Shown here: positions 7,850 to 16,084 of the stretch, one piece after another
Numbering within the stretch: the first letter of the stretch is position 1
Layout of the letters: each line of letters starts with the position of its first letter
From: Stenotrophomonas sp. UBA2629
GTDB taxonomy: Bacteria > Pseudomonadota > Gammaproteobacteria > Xanthomonadales > Xanthomonadaceae
DNA length: 64,000 nucleotides
Reading direction: 5' to 3'
Assembly: GCA_002359895.1 (NCBI GenBank)
Contig: DEOB01000010.1
Span: forward strand, 1,490,125 to 1,554,124
Program-made: the position numbers and the translations under genes
Notes under the pieces: generated by a model
Told to the model about the DNA's origin: nothing
Database searches by the model: none
The model's input: the letters and a program-made list of their open reading frames with translations, nothing else

Positions 7850-8842
7850 ATGCAGGACCTCAACGACCTCTACTACTTTGCGATGGTGGTGGACCATGGC
7901 GGTTTTGCCGCTGCTGAACGCGCTTTGGGCATCCCCAAGTCGCGATTGAGCCGGCGCATCAGCCAGCTGGAAACCGAGCTTGGCGTGCGCCTGCTGCAGC
8001 GTTCCACCCGCCGTTTTGCGGTGACCGACGTGGGCATGAGCGTGCATCGCCACGCGCAGACAATGTTGGCTGAGGCCCAGGCCGCGCGTGAAGTGGTTGA
8101 CCGGCTGAGCGCGGAGCCACGCGGGCTGGTGCGGGTAAGTGTGCCGGTGTCGCTGGCACAGATGCAGTTGTCCAAGCTGCTGCCCAAGTTTCTGGCGCAG
8201 TACCCGAAGGTGCGGCTGCAGTTGGCGATTACCAATCGCCGCGTGGACATCATCAATGAAGGCTATGACGTGGCCCTGCGCGTGCGGTCGCGTCTGGATG
8301 ACGACGGCAGCCTGGTGATGCGCAGCTTCGGCCAGGTGCAGGAGCTGCTGGTTGCCAGCCCCGGGTATCTGGATCGGGCTGGGCGTCCGGCGTCGCCGCA
8401 GGACATTTCCAACCACGTCACGCTGAGCATCAGTGAAGACGAAGCCCGCCAGCGCTGGGAGCTGCATGGCCCGGGCGGTGAAGTGCACCGCGTGGAGCTG
8501 CAGCCGCGCGTAGCGGGATCGGATTTCCCCTTGTTGCAGTCGATGATCAAGGACGGCTTTGGCATCACCATGCTTCCGGAGACCATCTGCGCCGAGGCTG
8601 TGCGCAATGGCGAACTGGAAGTGGTGCTGCCGGATTGGTCGCTGCCGCAGGGCATCTGCCACGCGGTATTCGCCTCACGTCGCGGTCTGCTACCAGCGGT
8701 ACGCGTGTTCATCGACTTCCTGGCCGAGCATCTGCCGCCGGAGCTGGAATCCTCACGCTTGGATTGCGGTGGTGCGTGTGAGCGTGCGAAGGAGAAGATC
8801 CGCTCTTCGCCCATCGGCGCCATGGCCATCGAGACCGGTTGA
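7850..8842 (+). CDS. LysR-family transcriptional regulator
   Basis: 330 residues from ATG 7850 (MQDLNDLYYFAMVVDHGG). The in-frame ORF extends about 93 bp upstream, but the canonical LysR N-terminus marks this start. The winged helix-turn-helix covers residues 1-60 (AAERALGIPKSRLSRRISQLE recognition region). The substrate-binding domain covers about 90-295 and resembles the CrgA/AaeR-like subgroup (VRVSVPVSLAQ then YDVALRVRSRLDDDGSLVMR). The effector and targets cannot be read from sequence. No divergently transcribed target gene is present, because serS upstream is on the same strand. The tail after residue 300 is basic and divergent. Confidence 0.93.
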   Translation: MQDLNDLYYFAMVVDHGGFAAAERALGIPKSRLSRRISQLETELGVRLLQRSTRRFAVTDVGMSVHRHAQTMLAEAQAAREVVDRLSAEPRGLVRVSVPVSLAQMQLSKLLPKFLAQYPKVRLQLAITNRRVDIINEGYDVALRVRSRLDDDGSLVMRSFGQVQELLVASPGYLDRAGRPASPQDISNHVTLSISEDEARQRWELHGPGGEVHRVELQPRVAGSDFPLLQSMIKDGFGITMLPETICAEAVRNGELEVVLPDWSLPQGICHAVFASRRGLLPAVRVFIDFLAEHLPPELESSRLDCGGACERAKEKIRSSPIGAMAIETG

Positions 8843-8869
8843 GCAAAACCTGCGCAGGCGTGCGAGAAT
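8839..8869 (+). promoter_or_regulatory. Possible sigma-70 promoter of tRNA-Ser
   Basis: TTGAGC at 8839-8844 and GAGAAT at 8864-8869, the latter preceded by TGC as in an extended -10 element. A GC-rich discriminator (GCGCGCC) follows. The spacer is 19 bp, slightly long. It is located about 45 bp before the tRNA 5' end. GC-rich discriminators are typical of stringently controlled stable RNA promoters. Confidence 0.4.
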
Positions 8870-8913
8870 GCGCGCCCGGCAACGCGTGTCGTTGGCTGGT
8901 TCAAGCACACCAA

Positions 8914-9003
8914 GGACAGATGGCCGAGCGGTTGAAGGCACCGGTCTTGAAAACCGGCGAAGGGTTAAACCTTCCGTGGGTTCGAATCCCACTCTGTCCG
9001 CCA
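8914..9003 (+). tRNA. tRNA-Ser (anticodon UGA)
   Basis: A 90-nt class II tRNA with encoded CCA. The acceptor stem GGACAGA pairs with TCTGTCC at the 3' end. The anticodon stem CCGGT/ACCGG encloses loop CTTGAAA, giving anticodon TGA at 8948-8950 for UCA codons. A long variable arm typical of tRNA-Ser and a GGTTCGAATCC T-arm are visible. It is close to serS, which charges it. Confidence 0.98.
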
Positions 9004-9013
9004 AGAATGATCT

Positions 9014-9039
9014 AAGCCACTGGAGACAGTGGCTTTTTT
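9014..9039 (+). terminator. Intrinsic terminator after tRNA-Ser
   Basis: AAGCCACTG-GAGA-CAGTGGCTT is a perfect 9-bp stem with a GAGA tetraloop, followed by TTTT. It starts about 10 bp after the tRNA 3' end. Confidence 0.93.
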
Positions 9040-9790
9040 CATGTCTGTGATTCGGGCGCGGGGCTTGTTTCACGCCGCCACGCTAGGCCTGCCGATCACT
9101 AGACGGGGATGGTGAACCGGCAGCGGCGCTGTCCCGTCGCGCTGACTTCGCGCGGCTTTGGGGGTTGCGTTGTATCGGCTCCGTGCGCAAGTGACGTCAT
9201 GTGATTGTTGATCCCAAAGCCACTGCGCTTTGGCGGGATTGCTTCGTGGCGGCACCCACGTTTGGCCGGTGCGGTTCCAAGAAGACACGCGCCTGTGAGG
9301 AGGGTGTTTGCTGTTCTAAGACGACGATGCAGTGGAGGCAGCGATCTGCGCGTATCAGAACGACTCATGCGCCGGATCGACAGGCAACGCTCAAGTCGTA
9401 CTGCGTGACAACGCTGGCCCTGGAGGCCAGCCATGCCAGCCACGTGCGGAGCCTGTCACGCAGCTTTTCCGATGCATGCCGCCTTGAGAGCAGCAGCGCA
9501 CACGCGATCAACGCGGTTTCGGTGAACGGGAAGTGATGCGCACCCTGGCTGGCATATTTTTGTAACTGTACCCCTGTAAATGTGAGTGCTGTCACGTTAT
9601 TGTGTCGTGCAAGGAACAGATGATCAGGTACAGCCACACGCGTCGTGAGATGGGTACGGCGGTTGTCTGCAAGGGGGGCAGGGCGCTCTCACAGGGTCAA
9701 GCAGACGACGTCGCGATGTAGGCGGCTGCGTAAGTTTGCGTGGGAGTTGCTTTGTTTTGTGAAGACCAGCACAGGTGTCTGGCCTAGTTA
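9040..9790. other. Gene-free region upstream of the exopolysaccharide operon
   Basis: About 750 bp between the tRNA-Ser terminator and the first exopolysaccharide gene. Open frames here (for example 9201-9536 on +) are short and show no recognisable domain. I see a CRP/Clp-type palindrome at 9581-9596 within an AT-richer patch (9553-9600), but no confident -35/-10 pair. The region probably carries the leader and regulatory sites of the operon, or remnants of decayed genes next to a tRNA. Confidence 0.6.
9581..9596. promoter_or_regulatory. CRP/Clp-type binding site
   Basis: TGTGAGTGCTGTCACG matches the CRP/Clp consensus TGTGA-N6-TCACA at nine of ten positions. It sits 195 bp before the first exopolysaccharide gene. 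In Xanthomonas the CRP-like protein Clp binds this consensus, activates exopolysaccharide genes and is released from DNA by cyclic-di-GMP (established for Xanthomonas). Binding here is inference. Confidence 0.6.
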
Positions 9791-11230
9791 ATGCGCTTAC
9801 CGTTCTCAGATACGTTGTTCGCAAATACACGCCCAATCGTGATGCGCTGGTCGCGTCTGATGGCACGTATTTTCCACTTCTGCGCAGCGGCGTCGCCCGC
9901 TGCACTCGTGCTGTTGTTGATGGGGGTCCACGACGGCGCATTGATACGCACCTATGGGGTGCTGGCATTGCTGGCCGGCCTGTTGACCATCCTGGTGTTC
10001 ACCGCCTTTGGCATGTACGGGCGGGAGATGTTCAGCAACCGGGTGTTGATACGTTCCACGATCATCGCGTGGTCGGCTAGCTTCGGCCTGGTGCTGTTGC
10101 TGCATACGGTGTTCAAAGTCATCGCCTACCTGCCCCTGAAAATGGCGCTGCTCTGGTACGTGAGCACCCTGCTGTTGCTGGTGTTGGGGCGGTTGATGAT
10201 GCTGGTGTTTTTTCAGCGTCGCATCCGCGAGGGTCATTTCGTCGGCCGCTCGGTGATTCTGGGTGCCACGGAAAATGGCGACCGTCTTGCCCAGCACATG
10301 CAACAGAACATGGATATCGCCAGTGGCCTGTTGGGGTTCATTGACGACCGCGTTCCCAGCCGCATTGCCTCGCACCTGCGCCCGCAGCTGATTGGCAACT
10401 TCGCGATGCTTGAGCGGTTGATCCGCAACAACGAGGTGGACCAGGTGTTGATGGCGCTGCCGGCGGCTGCCGAAGGGCGCAATCATCACTACGTGGAGCT
10501 GCTCAGAAAAATGCCGGTGCAGGTGTTTCTGGTGCCGGAAATGCAGGCGTTCAACTTCGCGTTGCCGCGTGTGGCCGATATCTCCGACGTGCCCATGCTG
10601 GTGGTGTCAGAGCCGCCGTTGAAGGGCTGGGCCCCGGCGTACAAACGGGCCGAGGATGTCGTGCTCGCAAGCGTTGCGCTGTTGCTGCTGTCGCCGCTGA
10701 TGCTGCTGGTTGCCCTGGCGATCAAGCTGGACTCGCGCGGCCCGGTGCTGTTCCGGCAGCGGCGCTATGGCTACAACCATCAGCTGATCGAGGTCTACAA
10801 GTTCCGCTCCATGTTTCATGACCAACGCGACATGGATGCGCAGACGCAGACGCGTGTGGGCGACCCGCGCATCACCCGGGTGGGGCGCTTCATCCGTAAG
10901 AGCAGCATTGACGAGTTGCCGCAGCTGTTCAACGTGCTGGCTGGCAGCATGTCGATGGTGGGTCCGCGCCCGCATGCCACGGCGACCAAAGCCGCGGACA
11001 TCCTGTTTGAAGAGGCGGTAGCCAACTATGTGGCGCGGCATAAGGTGAAGCCCGGTATCACGGGGCTTGCGCAGGTGCATGGCTACCGTGGCGAAACCGA
11101 TACGGTGGAGAAGCTGCAGAAGCGCGTGGAATACGACCTTGCCTATATCGAGAACTGGTCGCTGGGCCTGGATGCTTTCATCCTGCTGCGCACCTTGCCG
11201 GCGGTGCTGTCGATGAAGGCAGCCTACTGA
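9791..11230 (+). CDS. Undecaprenyl-phosphate glucose phosphotransferase, GumD/WcaJ-like
   Basis: 479 residues. It is predicted to transfer a hexose-1-phosphate, probably glucose, to undecaprenyl phosphate at the inner membrane, starting the exopolysaccharide repeat unit. Several N-terminal membrane segments (about 30-135) precede a Rossmann-like middle domain (about 145-270). A membrane-entry segment (about 290-315) leads to the bacterial sugar transferase domain: GPVLFRQRRYG, YKFRSM, RKSSIDELPQLFNVL, SMVGPRPH and VKPGITGLAQVHG. Length and layout match Xanthomonas GumD (about 484 residues). No clear ribosome binding site precedes ATG 9791; ATG 9842 is an alternative start. It is the first gene of an eleven-gene operon, and its stop overlaps the next start (ATGA). 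Confidence 0.93.
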   Translation: MRLPFSDTLFANTRPIVMRWSRLMARIFHFCAAASPAALVLLLMGVHDGALIRTYGVLALLAGLLTILVFTAFGMYGREMFSNRVLIRSTIIAWSASFGLVLLLHTVFKVIAYLPLKMALLWYVSTLLLLVLGRLMMLVFFQRRIREGHFVGRSVILGATENGDRLAQHMQQNMDIASGLLGFIDDRVPSRIASHLRPQLIGNFAMLERLIRNNEVDQVLMALPAAAEGRNHHYVELLRKMPVQVFLVPEMQAFNFALPRVADISDVPMLVVSEPPLKGWAPAYKRAEDVVLASVALLLLSPLMLLVALAIKLDSRGPVLFRQRRYGYNHQLIEVYKFRSMFHDQRDMDAQTQTRVGDPRITRVGRFIRKSSIDELPQLFNVLAGSMSMVGPRPHATATKAADILFEEAVANYVARHKVKPGITGLAQVHGYRGETDTVEKLQKRVEYDLAYIENWSLGLDAFILLRTLPAVLSMKAAY

Positions 11231-12156
11231 TGGCTACGCCTCGGGTTGCACTGATAATCCCGGTGCGCAACGGCGAGCCGCACATGGCGCGGATGTTGCC
11301 TGCACTGCGTGCGCAGTCGCTGCAGCCGGACGAGTTGCTCATCATCGACAGTGCCTCCACCGATGGCAGCGTTGCGCGGTGGCGTGAGTTTGGCGCGAGG
11401 GTTGTGGAGATAGACCCTGCCACCTTCAACCATGGCGGCACGCGCCGTTTTGCGGCGGGCCTGGTCAACGCTGATGTGCTGATCTACATGACCCAGGATG
11501 CGATTCCGGTGCCACCGGATGCCTTGCAGTCGCTGGTGGATGGCATCTATGCCGCAGCCGATGTGGGCGTTGCCTATGGTCGACAGATTCCACACCCGGA
11601 CGCAGGCGTTCTGGCGCGGCATGCACGCGCTTTCAACTATCCCGCGCAAGGCCGTATCAAGCGCCGCAGCGATGCGGCCGAACTGGGTATCAAAACCTGT
11701 TTCAGCTCTGACGCGTTCTGTGCCTACCGCGCCGATGCGTTGGCGCAGGTGGGTGGCTTTCCCGAGGATGTGATCGGCACCGAGGACACACATGTCGCCG
11801 CACGGATGTTGCTGGCGGGCTGGGCGGTCAATTACGCGGCGGCCGCTGAAGCGTGGCACTCACATGACTACACCCTCTTGGAAGAGCTGCGCCGCTACTT
11901 CGACATTGGGGTGTTCTATTCACGGGAACGGTGGATAGGGCAGAACTTTGGGGGTGCCGGTGGTGAAGGCGGTCGCTTTGTCCGCTCTGAACTGCGAGCC
12001 CTGCGCCAGGCGGGCAAGACGGCCGCAATACCGGGCGCGCTTGCGCGTACTGCCGCAAAGCTCGTCGGCTACCGTCTGGGACATCTGGAGCGGCATCTGC
12101 CGCTGCGACTTAAACGCAACATTGGAATGTTTACCGGCTATTGGAGGCAACCATGA
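11230..12156 (+). CDS. Glycosyltransferase family 2, rhamnosyltransferase-like
   Basis: 308 residues, start ATG overlapping the previous stop. A GT-A fold is visible: VALIIPVRNGE at the N-terminus, LIIDSASTDGS nucleotide-binding motif near residue 40, the TFNHGGTRR motif near 65 typical of rhamnosyltransferase-type GT2 enzymes, an acceptor-side FSSDAFCAYR segment, and EDTHVAARML near 180, which supplies the catalytic-region acid residue. No membrane span is apparent. It probably adds a deoxyhexose such as rhamnose to the lipid-linked repeat unit on the cytoplasmic face. The sugar is inferred from family resemblance only. The gene overlaps the start of the export gene by 4 bp. Confidence 0.88.
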   Translation: MATPRVALIIPVRNGEPHMARMLPALRAQSLQPDELLIIDSASTDGSVARWREFGARVVEIDPATFNHGGTRRFAAGLVNADVLIYMTQDAIPVPPDALQSLVDGIYAAADVGVAYGRQIPHPDAGVLARHARAFNYPAQGRIKRRSDAAELGIKTCFSSDAFCAYRADALAQVGGFPEDVIGTEDTHVAARMLLAGWAVNYAAAAEAWHSHDYTLLEELRRYFDIGVFYSRERWIGQNFGGAGGEGGRFVRSELRALRQAGKTAAIPGALARTAAKLVGYRLGHLERHLPLRLKRNIGMFTGYWRQP

Positions 12157-12938
12157 AATCCCTGCGATTGGCGTTGGCAGCGCTATTCACTCTGCTGTGC
12201 ACCGCCTGCGCGATGTCCAACGTTGTCCAGTTGCCTTCGGGCAAAGTGGTGCGTGAAGGACAGATCAGCAACTTCAGCCCGGAACAGCTGCCCAAGCCTG
12301 TGCTGAAGGTGCATGTGGGTGATGTGCTGCGGATTGTACGTGACGCACAGACGCCGGCCGAAAAAGATGAGGCGACGCTGTTCCGTGTGCGCCCGGACGG
12401 CAATCTCGCGTACCCGTTCATTGGTATCGTCAAGGCTGGCGGACGTACACCGGAAGCGATCGGCGAGGAGATCAGTGAGCGTCTGGACGCGATCTACCGC
12501 GAGCCACGGGTGACCATCAACATCGCCGAAGCACCGGGAAGCCGCGTGTATGTCGGCGGTGCGGTGCGTAACCCCGGCACGTTTGATCTGATGTCGGCGG
12601 TGACCGTGCCGCAGGCCATCACCGCTACCGGCGGCGTGTTGCCCACGGCCGACAGCCGCCATGTGGCATTGGTCCGCCAAGATGATGAAGGCGTGCAGCA
12701 GGTTTACTTTTTTGATTACGCCGCACTGCTGAGCCCTGACACCAACGGCAAGCAGGGTGTGCAGCTGCAGCGCGGTGACCTGGTGTTCGTGCCCAGCTCG
12801 CGCATCGGCAATGCCATCCAGCGCGTGGATATGTATGTGGGCCAGTTGCTCATGTTCCGGGGCTTCGGTGCTTCGGCCAACTATCAGATCAATGAGCCGT
12901 CTTATCGGATCAATACCCCAGACGGGAGCTTGCCGTGA
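12153..12938 (+). CDS. Polysaccharide export lipoprotein, Wza/GumB family
   Basis: 261 residues from ATG 12153, chosen because GGAGG lies 6 bp upstream and a lipoprotein signal peptide starts there (MKSLRLALAALFTLLCTAC, lipid-modified Cys19). A Poly_export domain (about 50-130: HVGDVLRIVRD, FRVRPDGNLAYPFIG, AGRTPEAIGEEI-like) is followed by an SLBB-type domain (about 133-220: RVYVGGAVRNPGTFDL, TVPQAITATGG). Such proteins form the outer-membrane and periplasmic channel for exopolysaccharide. It is shorter than E. coli Wza and closer to GumB-type exporters. It partners with the adjacent PCP protein, whose GTG start overlaps its stop. Confidence 0.93.
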   Translation: MKSLRLALAALFTLLCTACAMSNVVQLPSGKVVREGQISNFSPEQLPKPVLKVHVGDVLRIVRDAQTPAEKDEATLFRVRPDGNLAYPFIGIVKAGGRTPEAIGEEISERLDAIYREPRVTINIAEAPGSRVYVGGAVRNPGTFDLMSAVTVPQAITATGGVLPTADSRHVALVRQDDEGVQQVYFFDYAALLSPDTNGKQGVQLQRGDLVFVPSSRIGNAIQRVDMYVGQLLMFRGFGASANYQINEPSYRINTPDGSLP

Positions 12939-14917
12939 TCGAGGTCCGTAGCCTTCGCGACGCCCTGCGTCTGCTGTTTATTTTTGGACGGGAGTTCCGC
13001 CTGACCTTGTGGGTCACCATTGCCGTGGTGGTGGCCGGTGCGTTCCTGTTGCCGAACCGCTTCGTATCCGATGCGCGGCTTCTGGTGAAGCCCGCGCAGA
13101 GTGCCAGCGTTCAGTTGCCGGTGCAGCCGGGCCCGGAGTCCGGGTTCGTGCAGCAGAGTCCACAGCGCGATCCGCTGCTGGACGAGGAAAAAATGGCGAC
13201 CAGTGCGCCGGTCATGCTGAAAGTGGCCAATGCGTATCTGACGCTGTCATCGGTGCCGCCGCAGGGGGGCTGGGCGCGTTTCAAGTTCCATATCAGCAAG
13301 GCTGTGGCCTGGTGCAAGGAGCTTGTGCGTGACGCGCTGGTGTTGGTCGGCCTGATGGACGAGGCACCACCGGAAGATCGTCTGGCCGCACGCCTGGCCA
13401 AGCGGCTGGCGGTCAGTCACGACCCCGGCTCGAACGTGATGGAAATGCGCGTGACCTGGGGCGATCCGCATGTGGCGCAAGCCATTTCGCGCGCTTGGGT
13501 GGACGCGTATTTTGACGAGCGTGCGAACGCGGCCGGTGGCGATGCGCTGTTTGATTTCTACCAGGGCCAGAGCAACGAGCTCAATGACAGCATCGTCAAG
13601 CTGAAGCAGCAGCTGCGTGATCGCCTGCGCGTGATCGACGCGACAAGTGTCGAGCAGCGCATTGAAGATGTGACCGATCAGCTGCAGAAACTGTACCGTC
13701 AGCGGCGCGAGCTGCAGGCAGAGCGTGAAGCGTTGATGGGCATTCTGGGTGCGGCCGGTCGGCAATTGCCTGCCGTGGCAGGTGAGGTTGAGACCGAGCG
13801 TGAAATCAGCCTCAATCCTGCACGCGAAGACCTCAAGTTGAAATTGAATGGCCTGAAGCAGCAGCGTCTGGATCTGCTGCGAAACTTCAAGGAAGGGGCG
13901 CCGCCGGTGCGTGCGTTGGATGAGAGCATCGCGGCGTTGGAAGCGGAGATCACCGCAGTCACCGGCAACGTGGTGCGCTCACGCAATGTTGCGCCCAATG
14001 CACTGGGCGCACGCCTGCGCCAGGACATGCAGGATGCACGTCTGAATGTTGCCAAGATCGACGCCAACATCGCCGAGATCGACACACAGCTCAAGCAGCT
14101 GCAGGCCTCGCGTGAAGAGGTGATGTCGGCTGAGCCGTCGTTGTCGCGTTTGAGCCTGGAGCTCAGCTCAGCCGAAAAAGCATTTGCGCAGTATTCGGAA
14201 TATCTGCTGCGGGCGCGCGTGATCCGTGACTTGAACCGCAACCGGCTCAGCAACGTGGCGTTGGTCGGAGAGTCGAGCTTCACGCCGTCGCGGGTATTCC
14301 CGAAGAGCATGCTGATGCTGCTGCTGACCTTGCCGGTGGCATTGATCGTGGCCTTGGTGGTGGTGTTTCTGCTGTACCTGATGGACCAGCGTATCCACGA
14401 TGGCGGACGTATCGAGAAGACCTTCAACGTACCCTTGCTGGCGACGGTGCCGGAGATGGAGCGCGACCATGACGATTCGCAGGCGCTGCGTGCGGCGCTG
14501 TACCGCATCTGTTGCCGCCTGCCGTTGGAGCAGATTGCCGAACGCGGTGTATCGCTGGGTTTGACATCAAGCCGCGTGGGCGAGGGTGTCAGCTTCCTGG
14601 CTTCGCGCCTGGCCATCGTGCTGCGGCAGCAGGGCCATGTGGTGCGTGAGGGCTCGCTTCCTGCGCAGCCGGGCGAGGTGGTGATCGTGCAGGCACCGCC
14701 GCTGAGCGATGAGAACGCATTGTTGATACTGCGTGGCTGCGACCGCATCGTTCTGGTGGTGCAGGCACGAAGCACCACCATTCCTGCGGTGGAAAGTGCA
14801 TTGGCGCTTTTGCGTGATGCGCTGGGACGGGTGGACGGCATTGTGTTGAACCGTCGCGTGTTCGAAATCCCCGCCAAGTTCTGGAAGCCCATCAGCCGTT
14901 GGCTCGGGGCGTACTGA
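12935..14917 (+). CDS. Wzz/GumC-type polysaccharide co-polymerase with decayed tyrosine-kinase domain
   Basis: 660 residues, GTG start at 12935 preceded by GGGAG and overlapping the previous stop by 4 bp. An N-terminal membrane span (about 22-40) precedes a large periplasmic part with coiled coils (about 210-420). A second span at about 459-485 is followed by a 175-residue cytoplasmic region laid out like a BY-kinase. In that region the Walker A loop reads SSRVGEGVS (545-553), with V552 where the catalytic Lys should be. The Walker B-like stretch reads EVVIVQAPP instead of an Asp-ending motif, and there is no C-terminal Tyr cluster. It should set chain length and bridge to the Wza-like channel, probably without kinase activity. 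Confidence 0.9.
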   Translation: MIEVRSLRDALRLLFIFGREFRLTLWVTIAVVVAGAFLLPNRFVSDARLLVKPAQSASVQLPVQPGPESGFVQQSPQRDPLLDEEKMATSAPVMLKVANAYLTLSSVPPQGGWARFKFHISKAVAWCKELVRDALVLVGLMDEAPPEDRLAARLAKRLAVSHDPGSNVMEMRVTWGDPHVAQAISRAWVDAYFDERANAAGGDALFDFYQGQSNELNDSIVKLKQQLRDRLRVIDATSVEQRIEDVTDQLQKLYRQRRELQAEREALMGILGAAGRQLPAVAGEVETEREISLNPAREDLKLKLNGLKQQRLDLLRNFKEGAPPVRALDESIAALEAEITAVTGNVVRSRNVAPNALGARLRQDMQDARLNVAKIDANIAEIDTQLKQLQASREEVMSAEPSLSRLSLELSSAEKAFAQYSEYLLRARVIRDLNRNRLSNVALVGESSFTPSRVFPKSMLMLLLTLPVALIVALVVVFLLYLMDQRIHDGGRIEKTFNVPLLATVPEMERDHDDSQALRAALYRICCRLPLEQIAERGVSLGLTSSRVGEGVSFLASRLAIVLRQQGHVVREGSLPAQPGEVVIVQAPPLSDENALLILRGCDRIVLVVQARSTTIPAVESALALLRDALGRVDGIVLNRRVFEIPAKFWKPISRWLGAY

Positions 14918-16084
14918 GTGAAGGTTGCACTGCTTTCGCCGTTGCCGCCGTTGCAGAATGGCATTGCCGACTATGCGCAGGCGTGGATGGAAGCGCTGTG
15001 CGGCGCGGGTGTGCAGGTGCTGGTGCCCCCGCAGGGTGCTGACGGTAGTTGGGACACCGGCAGCCCGGAATTCTGGCAGGACGTGGACGTTGTTCACGCC
15101 CAGCTGGGCGGTGGTCGCAGCCCAGAGTTCCTTGCGCTGGAACAGTTGCGTGAGCGTTGGCCGCGCCTTGGGCTCACCGCCACCGTGCATGATCCGGAAC
15201 GGTTGGTCTGGCGCTCGCCCGATCCGCCGCAAGGGTTGGCACATCGCATCGCGTCGTGGCCACGCCCGCTGCCGCAGTTGCTTGCGTTGGCGCAGGACCG
15301 CAGCACGTTGGCCCGTGAACGGCGGTTGGCTGCCGGTCTTGATGCAATGGTGGCGCTCACGGCTACCGGCGCGGCGTGTCTGGTGGAACGGATGCGGATT
15401 TCACCGGGGCAGGTGCACTGCATCGCGCATGGCAATCCGGTGTTTGCGTCAGCGCAGCCGCCCGCAGACGGGGTGCTGAAGTTGTTGTACTTCGGCTTTA
15501 TCTATCCGGGCAAAGGCATCGAAGATCTGTTTGATGCAGTGTCGCTCGTTTGTCGTCAGCGGCCGCAGGCATCGTTCGTATTGACCATGGCCGGTGGCTC
15601 GTCACCCGAGTTGGCGTTTGGCAGTCGCGGCAATTACCTGTCGCAGCTGCGTGAGCTTGCGGGCGGGCTGGGTATCGCGGACCGGATTGAATGGCGCTTG
15701 GATCTACCGGCCAGCGGCATTCTGGACTGCGTGCAATCACATCACGTGATGGTGCTGCCGTATCGGGATTCACGAAAGCTCGCATTGTTGGGCAGGATGC
15801 GCGGCACCAGTGGCGCGCTGTCATGGGCCAATGCGAGCGGGCGCGGGGTAATTGCGTCGGATGCGCGTGCCTTTGCCGAAGAGGTCTCCTACGGAAATGG
15901 CGTGGTGTTTGCCCAGGGGCAAAGCCACGCATTGGCCGAGCGGATCGTGGCGTTGCTGGATGATCCATCACAGGCAACGGATTGGTCTGCAGCGGCGATG
16001 GCGCTGGGAACGCAGCGCCGGTGGCCGGCGATTGCCGAAAAATTTGCCGCGCTGTTTGCATCGGTCCTGGAGCGTAAGCGATGA
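14918..16084 (+). CDS. Glycosyltransferase, GT4-like
   Basis: 388 residues with a GTG start directly after the previous stop. The N-terminal GT-B half begins MKVALLSPLPPLQNGIADYAQ, a glycine-rich acceptor-side loop typical of GT4. The C-terminal half has the YFGFIYPGKGIEDLFDAV motif near residue 190 that marks the start of the donor-binding domain. After it comes MAGGSSPEL, and the region containing VLPYRDS replaces the usual EGFG(x)E segment. No membrane span is seen. It likely transfers one sugar of the repeat unit from a nucleotide sugar; the sugar is not predictable. The stop overlaps the start of the hydrolase gene (ATGA). Confidence 0.85.
   Translation: MKVALLSPLPPLQNGIADYAQAWMEALCGAGVQVLVPPQGADGSWDTGSPEFWQDVDVVHAQLGGGRSPEFLALEQLRERWPRLGLTATVHDPERLVWRSPDPPQGLAHRIASWPRPLPQLLALAQDRSTLARERRLAAGLDAMVALTATGAACLVERMRISPGQVHCIAHGNPVFASAQPPADGVLKLLYFGFIYPGKGIEDLFDAVSLVCRQRPQASFVLTMAGGSSPELAFGSRGNYLSQLRELAGGLGIADRIEWRLDLPASGILDCVQSHHVMVLPYRDSRKLALLGRMRGTSGALSWANASGRGVIASDARAFAEEVSYGNGVVFAQGQSHALAERIVALLDDPSQATDWSAAAMALGTQRRWPAIAEKFAALFASVLERKR

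Noticed and set aside
9201..9536. 111-codon open frame before the exopolysaccharide operon
   Set aside because: Cys/Arg-rich low-complexity translation, no ribosome binding site, no recognised domain, and overlapping frames of similar quality on both strands.
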